Source of the DNA: Isochrysis galbana
Taxonomy: Eukaryota > Haptophyta > Isochrysidales > Isochrysidaceae
Assembly: GCA_018136815.1 (NCBI GenBank)
Contig: CM030931.1
Location: 9,176,989 to 9,240,988 of the forward strand
Reading direction: 5' to 3'
DNA: 64,000 nt
The stretch's first letter is position 1; each line of letters starts with the position of its first letter. The position numbers and the translations under genes were made by a program. The notes beneath the pieces were generated by a model. The model saw only the letters and a list, made by a program, of their open reading frames with translations, ran no database searches and was not told the DNA's origin. Shown here piece after piece: positions 20,926-30,578 of the stretch.

Positions 20926-21960
20926 GTGCACAGCGAGGCAGTGGCCGCCGTGGCGGGGCAGAAGCGCAGGCTTCCGTGCAACCATGGGGCAGAAGCTGAA
21001 GAGTGCAACAAGTTCGCCTGGACCGTCCTCAACAAGGGAGAGTACGAGCTTTGTGTGTGGCAGGACGCGCAGCTCATCGTGTCTTACGGCAATTTCTTTT
21101 CCGGCACGAGGTGCGGCCTTCTCTCGCGAGGCTCACACGGATCCAAATTTTCGTATTCCGTTTGGGCGCCGGAAAGTGTTTGGCACTACAACGTGCAGGG
21201 CAGGAGCGCGACAAACAGCCATGCAATCAGTTGCGCAAGAAGCTCTCCCTGGCCACACGGCGAGTCGTGCGCAGCGGCACGAAAGGAATCTTGTTATCTT
21301 GTTTGCGGTAGACATTGCCATTACGAACGGCCACATCGTCCACAACTTCCTTACGCACAAAGCGGGGCTGCATCCGAACGTTGTGCGCCAGGGCACCAAG
21401 GTGTGCTACCTACCCCAGCACTTGCACAGTTGCACAGCACGGCACGGCTCCATCCACTCCCACTCCACGCCCTGCGCCTCTCCCTACGCACATCATGTGC
21501 ATGTGCACATCTCACTCCACATGCGCTTGTGCTCATAGGTTACATTCTCTCTGGAGTGGGCATCAACGATACTCAACGCAACGAAGCCGTTACGCAATCG
21601 CAAGCCGGTTGGTTTGAGTGTGATGAGGCGGCAGGGATGATGAACTCCATGACTCCATGGAGTATCTGCGCCCTATGTCAACGCACGTACAGCAGCGCGC
21701 CGAACACGAATTAGTGGACATGGGCAAGGTGGCGCTCAAAATTGCCGATCAAAATCGTCTAGGTGGCACTCGAGGCCCACTGAAGAAGGCCGTGCGCGTA
21801 TCCATACCGTATCCCCCCCAAAAGCGCAAAAAGGTGTGTGTGGGTATTGGGTATTCTCAGTGCTGTGTGGACAAGCCGAAGCGCCCCCAGTTCAGATGCT
21901 TTGCCTGTCGTGACGGACAGGGAGCTTATTATCACGTCCCGTTTTTTTTGCGTGCCATCG
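20926..21960 (+). pseudogene. piggyBac-like transposase relic
   Basis: Pieces in different frames resemble the C-terminal half of a piggyBac transposase (DDE_Tnp_1_7): VLNKGEYELCVWQDAQLIV, VWAPESVWHYNVQGRSAT followed by NQLRKKLSLATRRVV, and DIAITNGHIVHNFL (the family's DIAxxNAY-type segment). A Cys-rich tail (RFRCFACRDGQGAYYHVP-like; C...C...C..C) fits the family's terminal zinc-binding domain. At least two frameshifts separate the blocks, and the N-terminal part is missing, so this copy is dead. I did not identify TTAA-flanked ends. Confidence 0.6.
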
Positions 21961-22389
21961 GTGCCTCCGGGAGTAGTTGGTTTTTTGTGTATTTTTGGCC
22001 ATTTTTTCGATTTTCGATTTTTCGATTTTGATTTTGCACTTCTCGCAGCTCTACAAATGCATCATAACTCTACATACACAGCTTAGGCTGCTTAGGGGAT
22101 GCTATCCTGCCTTTGGGAAGGCCGCCCAGCCAAAAATTCGTGTGCCATAGGCCACACTGGCCGAAATGAGTCCACTACAAAACCCGTTTTTGGCACATAC
22201 TAGAAGATATAAGATACAGAATACAAAGATGAACAACAAAATACCGGATGGGAGGGAGTATTCATCGAGCACGGAGGCGCCTCACTTTTCTGAAAGCGTA
22301 CTTTACGCCCCGGCTCCTCCTTGCTCGACAGCTCTGGTCGACTCTCCCGTCCAAAGGACCTTAGCCCTCTGCTCCCTCCCCCGCTAGAG
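21961..22389. other. Intergenic with a MITE-like end
   Basis: The minus strand near 22235-22260 reads TACTCCCTCCCATCC, like the ends of Stowaway-type MITEs. No matching opposite end was found nearby. The rest is AT-rich with no gene. Confidence 0.4.
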
Positions 22390-22788
22390 ATGCTCGCCAC
22401 GCCCGGACGAGTCGCACTGCTCTGCCTTGCTGCAAGCTCCGCATTTGCACACGAAGCTCATGTTCTCGACGAGGTGGCCGCCCAGCGCCAGCCAGCAGTG
22501 GCCAGCAAGGCTGAGGTGCAAGAGGCGCTTAGAGTCAGCGGTGCTGAAGTGCCAACTACGAGAAAGAGCGGGGATGAGAGCATCAACTGCGTCGACGACC
22601 CCAACTTCAAGGAATGGAACCATTTGACTCTGCGGGTCCAGATGGACGACGGTGTACACGAAATTGGCACATGTGGGTGGTTTGCCAGTGCGCCACACTG
22701 GTGCCACATGTCGGGCCCTCACAGAAGTGCATGCAAGGCTGCCTGCTCCCAGGTCATCCCTGGTTTGTGCTCGATAACTCAGTCGTGA
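22390..22788 (+). CDS. Small secreted Cys-rich protein, ShK-like
   Basis: 132 aa. ATG 22390 opens a clear signal peptide (MLATPGRVALLCLAASSAFA). The mature part is acidic, then has six Cys in CVDDPNFKEW...GTCGWFASAPHWCHM...SACKAAC, resembling the ShK fold's C-x-D...C-x-W...C...C...C pattern, although spacing departs from the textbook form. Likely extracellular or in the secretory path; the role is unknown. The frame could start upstream at 22321, but that would bury the signal peptide. A 15-bp direct repeat (CCCAGGTCATCCCTG) occurs at the end of the frame and again after the stop. Confidence 0.6.
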   Translation: MLATPGRVALLCLAASSAFAHEAHVLDEVAAQRQPAVASKAEVQEALRVSGAEVPTTRKSGDESINCVDDPNFKEWNHLTLRVQMDDGVHEIGTCGWFASAPHWCHMSGPHRSACKAACSQVIPGLCSITQS

Positions 22789-23375
22789 TCTCCCAGGTCA
22801 TCCCTGATTTCTGAATGGCATGTGGTCTACGTGCCACATCAAGGGAAGCCATGACATCATGGTTATGATAGAATGGAGGGATGGCAGACCCGCAAGTGAA
22901 GATCGGATGTGAGGTGAGCACATCATCTGAGAATTGTGCGAACTCCTACTCTTAAAGCTGTCACGTGTCTCACGATGCTGTGGGCATATGGCTATCATTC
23001 GGCCTCCCTCTCTCTTGAACTATATCCATACATCGTATCTGCGCACCATTTCCACAACTTATGCAACTTGAAGTTCAACTTGTGGCTTGTGAGGCTTAGG
23101 CCATAGTCATGCTTGCGCTCAAGCTCAAGTAAGATTAAATCAAACTTAAGAAAAAATCTTATCTTGGCACGATATGACACTCCATTCTTCATCAGCTTGC
23201 TCAGCAAGCTGACGACAAGAAAGACATGAAAAAAAATCATCTGAAGATTCAGGCTACTACCGCTAGCTACGAATAAATCACCACGCACTCACGGTACCGA
23301 CTCACGCCATCGCCTATACCCCAGAACACTCACTCCCTTTACACTACCCCCTTCATTCCTTTGTCTTTGGTATCG

Positions 23376-23585
23376 GGGGGGGCACTACGACGGGCCAAGC
23401 GCAAGGGGCGGGCTGGGGCAGACCTGTTGTTGTTGGGTGTTCCTGTGGCAAACAAACGTAAAACGCCTTCTCAACTATCTTATAGTGTCCCCGGGGGGTC
23501 TCGGCCTCCGTCCTTCGGCTTTTCTTCGTCCGCTGCCAAACTTTCGCGGTGTCTGTCTGCCGCGCGGGGTGTCTTCCCGTTGATG
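23376..23585 (+). repeat. Dispersed repeat, copy 2 (partner at 3785-3990)
   Basis: Plus-strand copy of the 200-bp repeat. The translated similarity includes RAGADLLLLGVPVA and PGGSRPP. Confidence 0.6.
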
Positions 23586-24610
23586 TACCGTAAATGGGCT
23601 GTGATCTTACCTATTCTCGACTATCACGACACGCCTGAAAGCTTCAGTTCAGGCGCGATGGTTGCGATCGATTTCTGTGGGCAATCGTGTCGTGAATCAC
23701 GATTGGACACCGGCTGCTTCGCGCTCATCTCGAGCCAACTTTTGGAATTTTTGTACACACGGATGGCCTCCACAAGGCCATTCACGTTCGGAGACACATA
23801 AGTCGTGCCCGTGCCCGCCAAGCACGGGCCAGTCAATAGTTCGCCCGTTTTAATAGCACAACATCCCAACATGGAGCACAAAACGTAGAAAGTAGTTTTG
23901 TTTTCGCGTTGACGTGCAGAATTGACGGACAGCCTACAGCCTCGTGTTTTCGAGCGACTTACGTTCGATTTCGAGAGACAACCCCTGCTTTTCTCTCGAT
24001 GGTTCGACAGTGCCATATGGTAAGACTAGTTGGCTACCGAAACATTGGCATTTGGGCATGCCGGTGGTTATGTATTGTGCTCATATGTTGTGTCTTGGAA
24101 TGGTGAAATGAACACTAAAATTAGAATTACTATGATTATAATTTGGCAAAACTATAATCAATTTCATTTTTTTCTTCTCCTGCGGCGGCGCGCGATGGCG
24201 GCCGCAGCGATGGTCGCTGGTCGCTGGCCTCGCCAGTGGCCTCGCAAGCGGCCTGTGGCCGCTGTGGCGAGAGGCTGATGGTGATTGAACGCTTTCCCAT
24301 GCTGTGGGTGATGGTGATTGAGAAGAATGGAGAATGCTCGTGCCCATGCCGAAGTATTATGAAGTATTCACATGACCAAAGGTCTGAATACAACAACGAG
24401 AACGAGAACGAGCGCGAAAACGTTTTTGGGTCTGTGAGTTGAAATGGAATTGGCGTCGAAAATGTGCATATTTCTCATTTGTCATTCGATGCTGCCTAAT
24501 ATACCCATTTCCCGTAGCATAAGCATAAACAAGCATGCCCTAAGATCTCGTGATAAAATCTCAATCTTGACTTGGTGAATTTTCATTTTCACCCTTAGAA
24601 GTTAAAAGTC

Positions 24611-24627
24611 CTGTTTGACCGCCCTAC
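24611..24627 (+). repeat. Right-type end of the GTAGGGCGGTCAAACAG element family
   Basis: CTGTTTGACCGCCCTAC, an exact reverse complement of the left-type end. The preceding 40 bp (CATTTTCACCCTTAGAAG) also match the end at 49461, so these two ends belong to one subfamily. Confidence 0.7.
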
Positions 24628-24692
24628 CATGAGCTCCCCGCAAGAAGCGCGTTCCGCGCTAGCTGCCGGCGCGCCCTCGCAGGCAATCTTGA
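24628..24692 (+). mobile_element. Short LTR-retroelement fossil scrap
   Basis: About 60 bp nearly identical to 44391-44452, the tail of the Ty3/Gypsy-like fossil at 43850-44490. It begins exactly where the TIR end finishes. Broken, with no coding capacity of its own. Confidence 0.5.
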
Positions 24693-25239
24693 CAGTAGAG
24701 GATGAGGATGCACAAACACCTACTTTTATAAGTAGGGGTCAATGGGGGCCTCGCGCCCCCCTCCCTCCATCGCAGACACCCCCTGGATAATAAATCAGTG
24801 TTCTGGGGTATGGGCGATGGCGTGAGTCAGTACCGTGAGAGTGCGTGGTCCTTTACTTAATTTTGCTGAGAGGAAACCTGATCCTGTGGTCCTGAGGGCG
24901 GAGGCCCTTGAGGGTCCTCTGGGAACAAACGGCTTCTCTACCAGTTCTTAATGAACGGCGACGTGCTCCCTCTCTCGCTGGGGAAGATTCCTTTCCACAG
25001 GTCCTCCTCGTCTGTTCTCGACATATCCTGTGAATTCGTGAGTGCCAATCAAGAACGATTCCCTCTCCTATTTGATTGTGGTGAGAACATGTGTGTGAGG
25101 AAGAGCATCCCGTTAGTGGCTACGCCTTCTTCCTTGCGTAGAAAAGAGCGGGAGAACACCTCAGTAGTTTTGCTGGCAACCAAGAATGTCTGCGCGAGCG
25201 AGCATCTCTCTTCTAAACAAGACTGAGAAAGAGGGAGAA

Positions 25240-25325
25240 GCGAGGACGGGGGGGGGGAGAGAGAGAGGCAGAGAGAGAGAGGCAGGGAGAGAGGCAGGGA
25301 GGGGGGGGCATGGGGAGGGGGAAGG

Positions 25326-25395
<70 letters not shown>

Positions 25396-25455
25396 GGAGG
25401 GAGGGAGGGAGGGAGGGGAGGGGGGAGGGAGGGAGAGAGAGAGAGAGAGAGAGAG
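25240..25455 (+). repeat. (GA)n and GGGA microsatellite upstream of the mannanase
   Basis: Almost uninterrupted purines on the plus strand over more than 200 bp, switching to a CT-rich stretch just before the start codon at 25576. Open frames through it are artefacts. Confidence 0.9.
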
Positions 25456-25575
25456 TGAGTGAGTGAGAGAGGAGGGCAGAGATCTAGAGATTACGAAGAG
25501 AGGGTACGAGAAGATTCTCGTCGCGCGCTCTCTCTCCTCTCACCATCTCCCCTTTCTCTCTCTCTCGCATGGGCG

Positions 25576-28445
25576 ATGCCGGCCGCGCTGGGTGAGCCCT
25601 CGTCCCCCTCAACGTCGTCGCCTACATGCCGCTCGTCCGTTCGGTTCGAGCGCGGCACGCATCGTCGCACCGCCTCAGGACAGGCCCTCCTCGACCTCTC
25701 ACGTCCGCACGAGCCAGAGGAGCTCGACGACAGGGAGATCGCTGAGATTCTCTCGCCGATGCCCCCTCCTCTCTTCAAACCGGCGACAAACAACCTAGCC
25801 GCTCTCGGACGGGCGACGCAGCACGCGGAACAGGCCGCCGCACGTGCCGTAGAACACTTTGGACGGCCAACCCTCCTCCATACGACGACGCCCATCTCGA
25901 CGATGCATGTGGAGGCAGAGTTTGGCTCGCCCGCCACCAACCTATGGAGCGGCCGTAGGGTCGCGAGGATTGGGACGAGCAGCCCGACGAGTAATAGGTT
26001 CACACGGGCGAGAGAGAGCACTGGATTTGATAGGTACGAGGCTCACTTACGCTTGTCTCCTGCGGCGTCGCGAACCGTCGCATGAACCAGGCTGAGAGAT
26101 CGGGCAACAGAGGCAAGTGCTGTCCGTGCAGCAAGTGGCCTAGAGGCTCATTCGTAGGGGTCACATGGCGGCCCCGAGCCAAAGCATTTGCCAGGACCAT
26201 GATAGCTAGCACCTCCTCCACCGCATGCATAGGTACCTGCCCTATTTTTGCAGCGTGTGCTGCTGCCTGGCCATCATTACAGTGATCACCGTGGTTGTAG
26301 TGATGCTAGCGCCCATTCGCGGTGGCACGAGAAGCAACGTATCGCCGCCACCACCGCGGCCATCGCGGCTGCCACCACCGGTCTCAGCAACACCAATGAC
26401 TGCATTTCCCGGAGCAGCCAACTCTCCATTCATTGGGGTACGCGGCCAAGACTTTATGCTGCGTGGCCATCCTCACAGATATGTCGGCGCAAACATGTGG
26501 TGCGTGCCATCCCTTCTTTGACCTAGAAGCCTGTCTCCGAAGATCCGTATCGAGGACAGCAATTGCCTCGCTTTCACGATGGCCACAATCACTTCTGCGC
26601 CTACACTGTGCACCGTGTATTCCGAATGATGTTGTGTTCCGCCACCGCTCAACGTGGCAGGTATGCTGCGTTTCTTGGGTGCGAGGCATGTGCCACATCT
26701 GATCGGCCACGTTTGCAGAAAGAGCTCGACCATCTGTGAGCGGCCTGACAACACGCCGCCAGCCTACCAGCCCCCTGAAGCACGTGTGCTCCTTTGCAAC
26801 CTGTGAGCCATTGATGCAACTCTGTCTCTCTCGAACCCGCGCCCTACGTTGGTGGTGTGCTCCGCAGGCGTTCCCTCGGCATCAAACATGTTCGTGTGAT
26901 GGCTGCGAGCGAGGGCCCAAACAACGCTCCATGGCGAGTCACCCCTTCGCTCCAGCCTGAAGAAGGAGTCTTTGACGAGGATATCGCGCGAGGATTAGAC
27001 TACTTACTCCAACAGCTGGAAGCACGAGATATGGTACGATCTTCCTCCCAAACCATCGCATGAGCGACGCCGCTGCCACGTAGTAGTGGTGGGCGCTCTC
27101 CATGGATACTTGGTCAAGGCACCCATGCCGCTGGCTGCCCTGCTCATCAAGGGTCTAACTAGGTGTGATCAACAGACGGTCTTAGCCATGACAGTCCAAC
27201 TTCGCTCCATCTTTGCCGCAGGTCGCGACTTTGACTCTCAACAACATGTGGCCGTGGTCAGGTGGTTTTGGCCAATACGTTCACTGGGCCACCGCAGAGC
27301 CGATTCCGTATCCTCCACCTGCCGTTAATGGCTCTTGGGACACATACCAGCGGTACGCCTCGCGCTTTTACTCGATATTGCAGGCGCAGGACGCAGCTGA
27401 CGCGTCGTTGCGCTTCATCGTCGGCCGTACCTCTAGCCTTCCTCGGACAGGCTCCCGCCGTTACGCAGACTCCCCTTCTATCTTCGCGTGGGAGCTCGCC
27501 AATGAGCCGCGGCCAATGGATCAGCGCGAAAACTACACGAAGTGGCTGATAAGGCAAGTGAATCTTGTGAGAGAGCTGGATGAGAACCATCTCGTCACCT
27601 TGGGTTCCGAAGGGGAAACGCCGTATCCCGAGGCAGGGATCGACGTCGTTCAAGATCACCGGGTTGTCGATTTCATCACGGTAAGCAACGCGTTTGTTTG
27701 TGTCGTTTGTAGCAAGGGGAAGAGAGCTCCTCGGATGGTGTCCTCATCGACCAAGTCGTGCACATGGCCTCGATAGCGACTGCCCGTTGACGCGACTCGG
27801 TTGGAGGTAGTCACCTCACCAATACGTCAACCTCACGTGCCCCTTATTGTAGGTGCATGTGTGGCCACAGAATTGGGGCTGGTACTCGCCGGATCCAGCT
27901 TCTACTGCAAGCGCCTCTCTCGAGGCAGCACTCCCACAGGTGGCCCAGTGCTTCACCCCTTGGGGCTGCGCGCCAATCAAGTGCATGCACATCGACTTTG
28001 CAATCTCAACCCTTCTTTTCAGGTTGGTGGCTATCTTGCACGGCACCTCGACTACGCCTCTGTGCTCTCAAAGCCGATCGTCGTAGAAGAGTTCGGACTT
28101 GCGAGGGATTCTTCCGAGATCGATGGCCCTGCCTACCATCCGAATGCAACAGATGTTCACAGACAACGTCTGTATGATGCCGTCTTCTCCATTGTACTCG
28201 ACTCGCTGCTGGGGGCATGCCAAGGCGCCGACGGCAGTGCACACTATTCGGGAGTGTCGTTTTGGGGATGGGCAGGTGTAGGACGGCCGCGTGCGCCCGG
28301 AGGACTATGGCGCCCCGGTGACAATCTCATCGGAGACCCGCCGCACGAGCCACAAGGATGGTATTCAGTTTACGACACTGACGAAGACATAGGAATGCTT
28401 CTCACCGCGACCGCGAGCAGGATGGAGACGATGTGCGCCAATTGA
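25576..28445 (+). CDS. GH5 endo-beta-mannanase, membrane-anchored, seven exons
   Basis: Exons: 25576-26033, 26233-26499, 26661-26735, 26868-27033, 27222-27680, 27853-27939 and 28023-28445, all GT-AG, giving 644 aa. Residues 1-152 are a disordered, probably cytosolic tail. Residues 158-182 (CCCLAIITVITVVVVML) form a transmembrane anchor, so the catalytic domain faces the lumen or exterior (type II). The GH5 fold begins with FIGVRGQDFMLRG and YVGANMW, then SLGIKHVRVMAASEGPNN, TLTLNNMWPWSGG, WELANEPRP (acid/base Glu near 417), VHVWPQNWGWY and VVEEFGLARD (nucleophile Glu near 526). This series is that of mannan endo-1,4-beta-mannosidases (GH5_7-like). Every join restores a family motif, which supports the exon model. 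The start at 25576 is less certain than the rest. Confidence 0.92.
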
Positions 28446-29652
28446 GGATGTCATCAATTGATGAAATCTGGAACGTTGTCGATTGATTGTTCCAAGATAG
28501 GGCTTGTGCGGCCCGGTGCGGCTCTTTTGGAGATTTCCTACCATGCCATCGGTTCGCAGGATGGACTGGACGAGATATGATGCACGTCGGTGATGGCGGC
28601 ACACCATGTTCCATCAGGGAATTATTGATTTCATTGGACCATTTGTTTTTGAGTGGGGTTTGAGCGCTCTCCACACCTTGTCACTACTTTGCCATGAAGC
28701 AGCACTCCAAATACCGCGAACACGTCCGTCATCGCTTGTATCATCGAGAGTGAAGAAAAAAACTTCTTAATATTCTCGCCGCGCACGCGACCCTACACAA
28801 CTAGTTAGCAGCCGCGCCCGCATCCCTTATCACACCATCACACTTGCCTTATGGCCCGTCCCCTCGTGCTCTGCCTAGGGGCTCAGTGCGTGGGGTTTCC
28901 AGTGACAGGCGGCGTGTACCGATCCCCGATGGACCCGTCCTCGACTTCCTCCTGCGCCACCGGGCAATCGGTCGTTTATTGTGTTCTCCCTTGATTGGTG
29001 GCGTATCGGGCCATTGCGGGTTGCGTTGTTTTCGGTTTCGGGGTTTTCGTGTCCAGCGGGTCGGAGTCGTTGGTGTGGTCGTCGTCGTCGGATATCTACG
29101 CGAGTCTTTCTGCTATGTTCAGCGCATACACCACTAGGGTCATGTTCGTGTTCATCGCAAGGGCGCCTCTGTCGCTTGTTTTAAAGACCGGTGCGCTGAG
29201 TTCCCGCGCGTTCTTGATCTTCGGTTTTCTGCCCTGGAAGGCTTTGTGAGTACGCGCCGTCGGGTTCCTATCGGACGATTCGAGTCCTCTTTCGCGGATT
29301 GTGAACCTTGTCAGAGTTCGCTCAATGACGGGTATGTGGTGGAACGTCTAATTGTCGAACTCTACTCTGTAGAAATCTCGTATTATGAATCCCCATGCTA
29401 CCAGGTATAGGGCTTTGAGGTTATCTGGTGTTGGTGTGTTTGGGTACGCACGAATAATCTATCTTTTATTTTTTGTGTTGTTGGCCTCTTGCAGTCCGGT
29501 GTGAATCCCGCCACGGCTTCTACTCTTCTACTATAGTCTTGAAGATTTTAGCCCGGTCACTCACTAGGGGGGTGCGGAGGGCACCATGTGTAATGGGGCG
29601 AGCGACGAGCGGATTCTCTGCATGTCCATGGCTGCCCGACCGCCTCGAGTCT
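28446..29652. other. Intergenic, repeat debris
   Basis: No gene seen. Includes a dispersed repeat (28766-28900) and GT-rich DNA from 28980 to 29560 with short frames of no recognisable kind. Confidence 0.4.
28766..28900 (+). repeat. Dispersed repeat family (AATATTCTCGCC...CCCTCGTGC), copy
   Basis: Shares AATATTCTCGCCGCGCACGCG and then CCCCTCGTGCTCTGCCTAGG with segments at 37190-37320 (minus), 47875-48000 and 48475-48620; the left half also matches 20608-20690. Confidence 0.6.
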
Positions 29653-29870
29653 TCATTGACGGTGCCGAGCGCAGGAGCACGCGCTGCCGCAGTCTTCGAC
29701 GCAGTTGAAATTCCCGCCGATCAGGGTCGGGGTCGCGTCGAGTGTGGTTAGTTTTTGCTTGAGTCTTGCGATTTGTCCCTCTTGGGCGACTGCTCCATGG
29801 GCACTGGAGGGGCGCCCGCGGCAGGGTGCCCGAAGGAGAGATGGGGCGCGTCGGCGCGCTCCATGGCAAC
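29653..29870 (-). mobile_element. LINE endonuclease fragment preceded by the MERADA repeat
   Basis: On the minus strand the frame gives LKQKLTTLDATPTLIGGNFN then CVEDC, the P-x-I-x-G-D-F-N segment of a LINE apurinic-like endonuclease, with Asn in place of the usual Asp. Upstream on the same strand (29808-29870) is the repeat starting ATGGAGCGCGCCGACGCG that also abuts the LINE fragment at 10272. Truncated and dead. Confidence 0.6.
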
Positions 29871-30578
29871 TGACTATAAAGTAAGTTGAAAAAGATGGTA
29901 TCGACAAGTTGTGAGGAAGACGAGTGAAAGTTGCGATGAACCGACGTTTGGCGTCTTGTTCCGGCCGTCCGTCGGGCACACATCTATCAGATGTGCAGCA
30001 ACTCCACGAAAATGAGGGCAACGGCGGAATTACTTGATCCAGGCAATAGAAGGTAGCAACAAAAAGTGCTGGTGGTAGTGTTGACCATTTGGTCTACGGG
30101 ATTCATGCTCAAGTTGAGGTCTCATTCATTCTGCGATGTCAGTTGCGCTCTGGTGTGCCATCAAGATGCACAAAAGGTGGTCAACATAAAGAGCCGATTC
30201 GCACAAGGAAAATGCAATCGTAATGCACGGAAACCCAGGAGAGCCATTTTTTTGAGCGTGTGCTCTTGTTGCCTGCAACACACACCTCATCTTAGGTCAC
30301 CAGAAGGGAGGAAAAGGTTAGAAATAGTTAGGAACGGTTTGTCTGAAGTCACGGTGAACGCGCGCCCGAATATTGGTATGCCCTCAAATCACGTCACTAG
30401 TTGAAATGCTGGAGTGGCAACAGTGAGTCACGTCGTGAAGAATATGCATGGATTTGTCTCGCGCCCTCATCCACAGTGGCTAGGGAGCCCGCCCCGGGTC
30501 CCCTTTCTGCCTTGAACAACCGCCATGACAACGTTGCCCGGACACTCTAGCCGCGCTGTATGTTTGGGAGCTCCATCC
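29871..30578. other. Intergenic, no gene seen
   Basis: Downstream of the CLC gene's stop codon. No protein-like frame or clear repeat. Confidence 0.4.

Larger units (their letters stand above)
22789..25239. other. Repeat-rich intergenic region
   Basis: No host gene recognised. A 55-bp sequence appears inverted at 23280-23340 and 24793-24860 (sharing GCGATGGCGTGAGTC). A copy of the 200-bp repeat lies at 23376-23585, tandem-repeat units at 24268-24325, a TIR end at 24611-24627, and a retroelement scrap at 24628-24692. A minus frame near 23624-23850 is moderately protein-like but unrecognised. Confidence 0.5.

Noticed and set aside
20107-24627. Treating 20107 and 24627 as the two ends of one 4.5-kb transposon carrying the piggyBac relic and the secreted Cys-rich gene
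   Set aside because: No target duplication is shared, piggyBac ends are TTAA-flanked, and the right end belongs to a subfamily also found alone at 49461.
25240-25455. CRISPR-like or direct-repeat array
   Set aside because: Simple microsatellite without spacers; the cell is eukaryotic.
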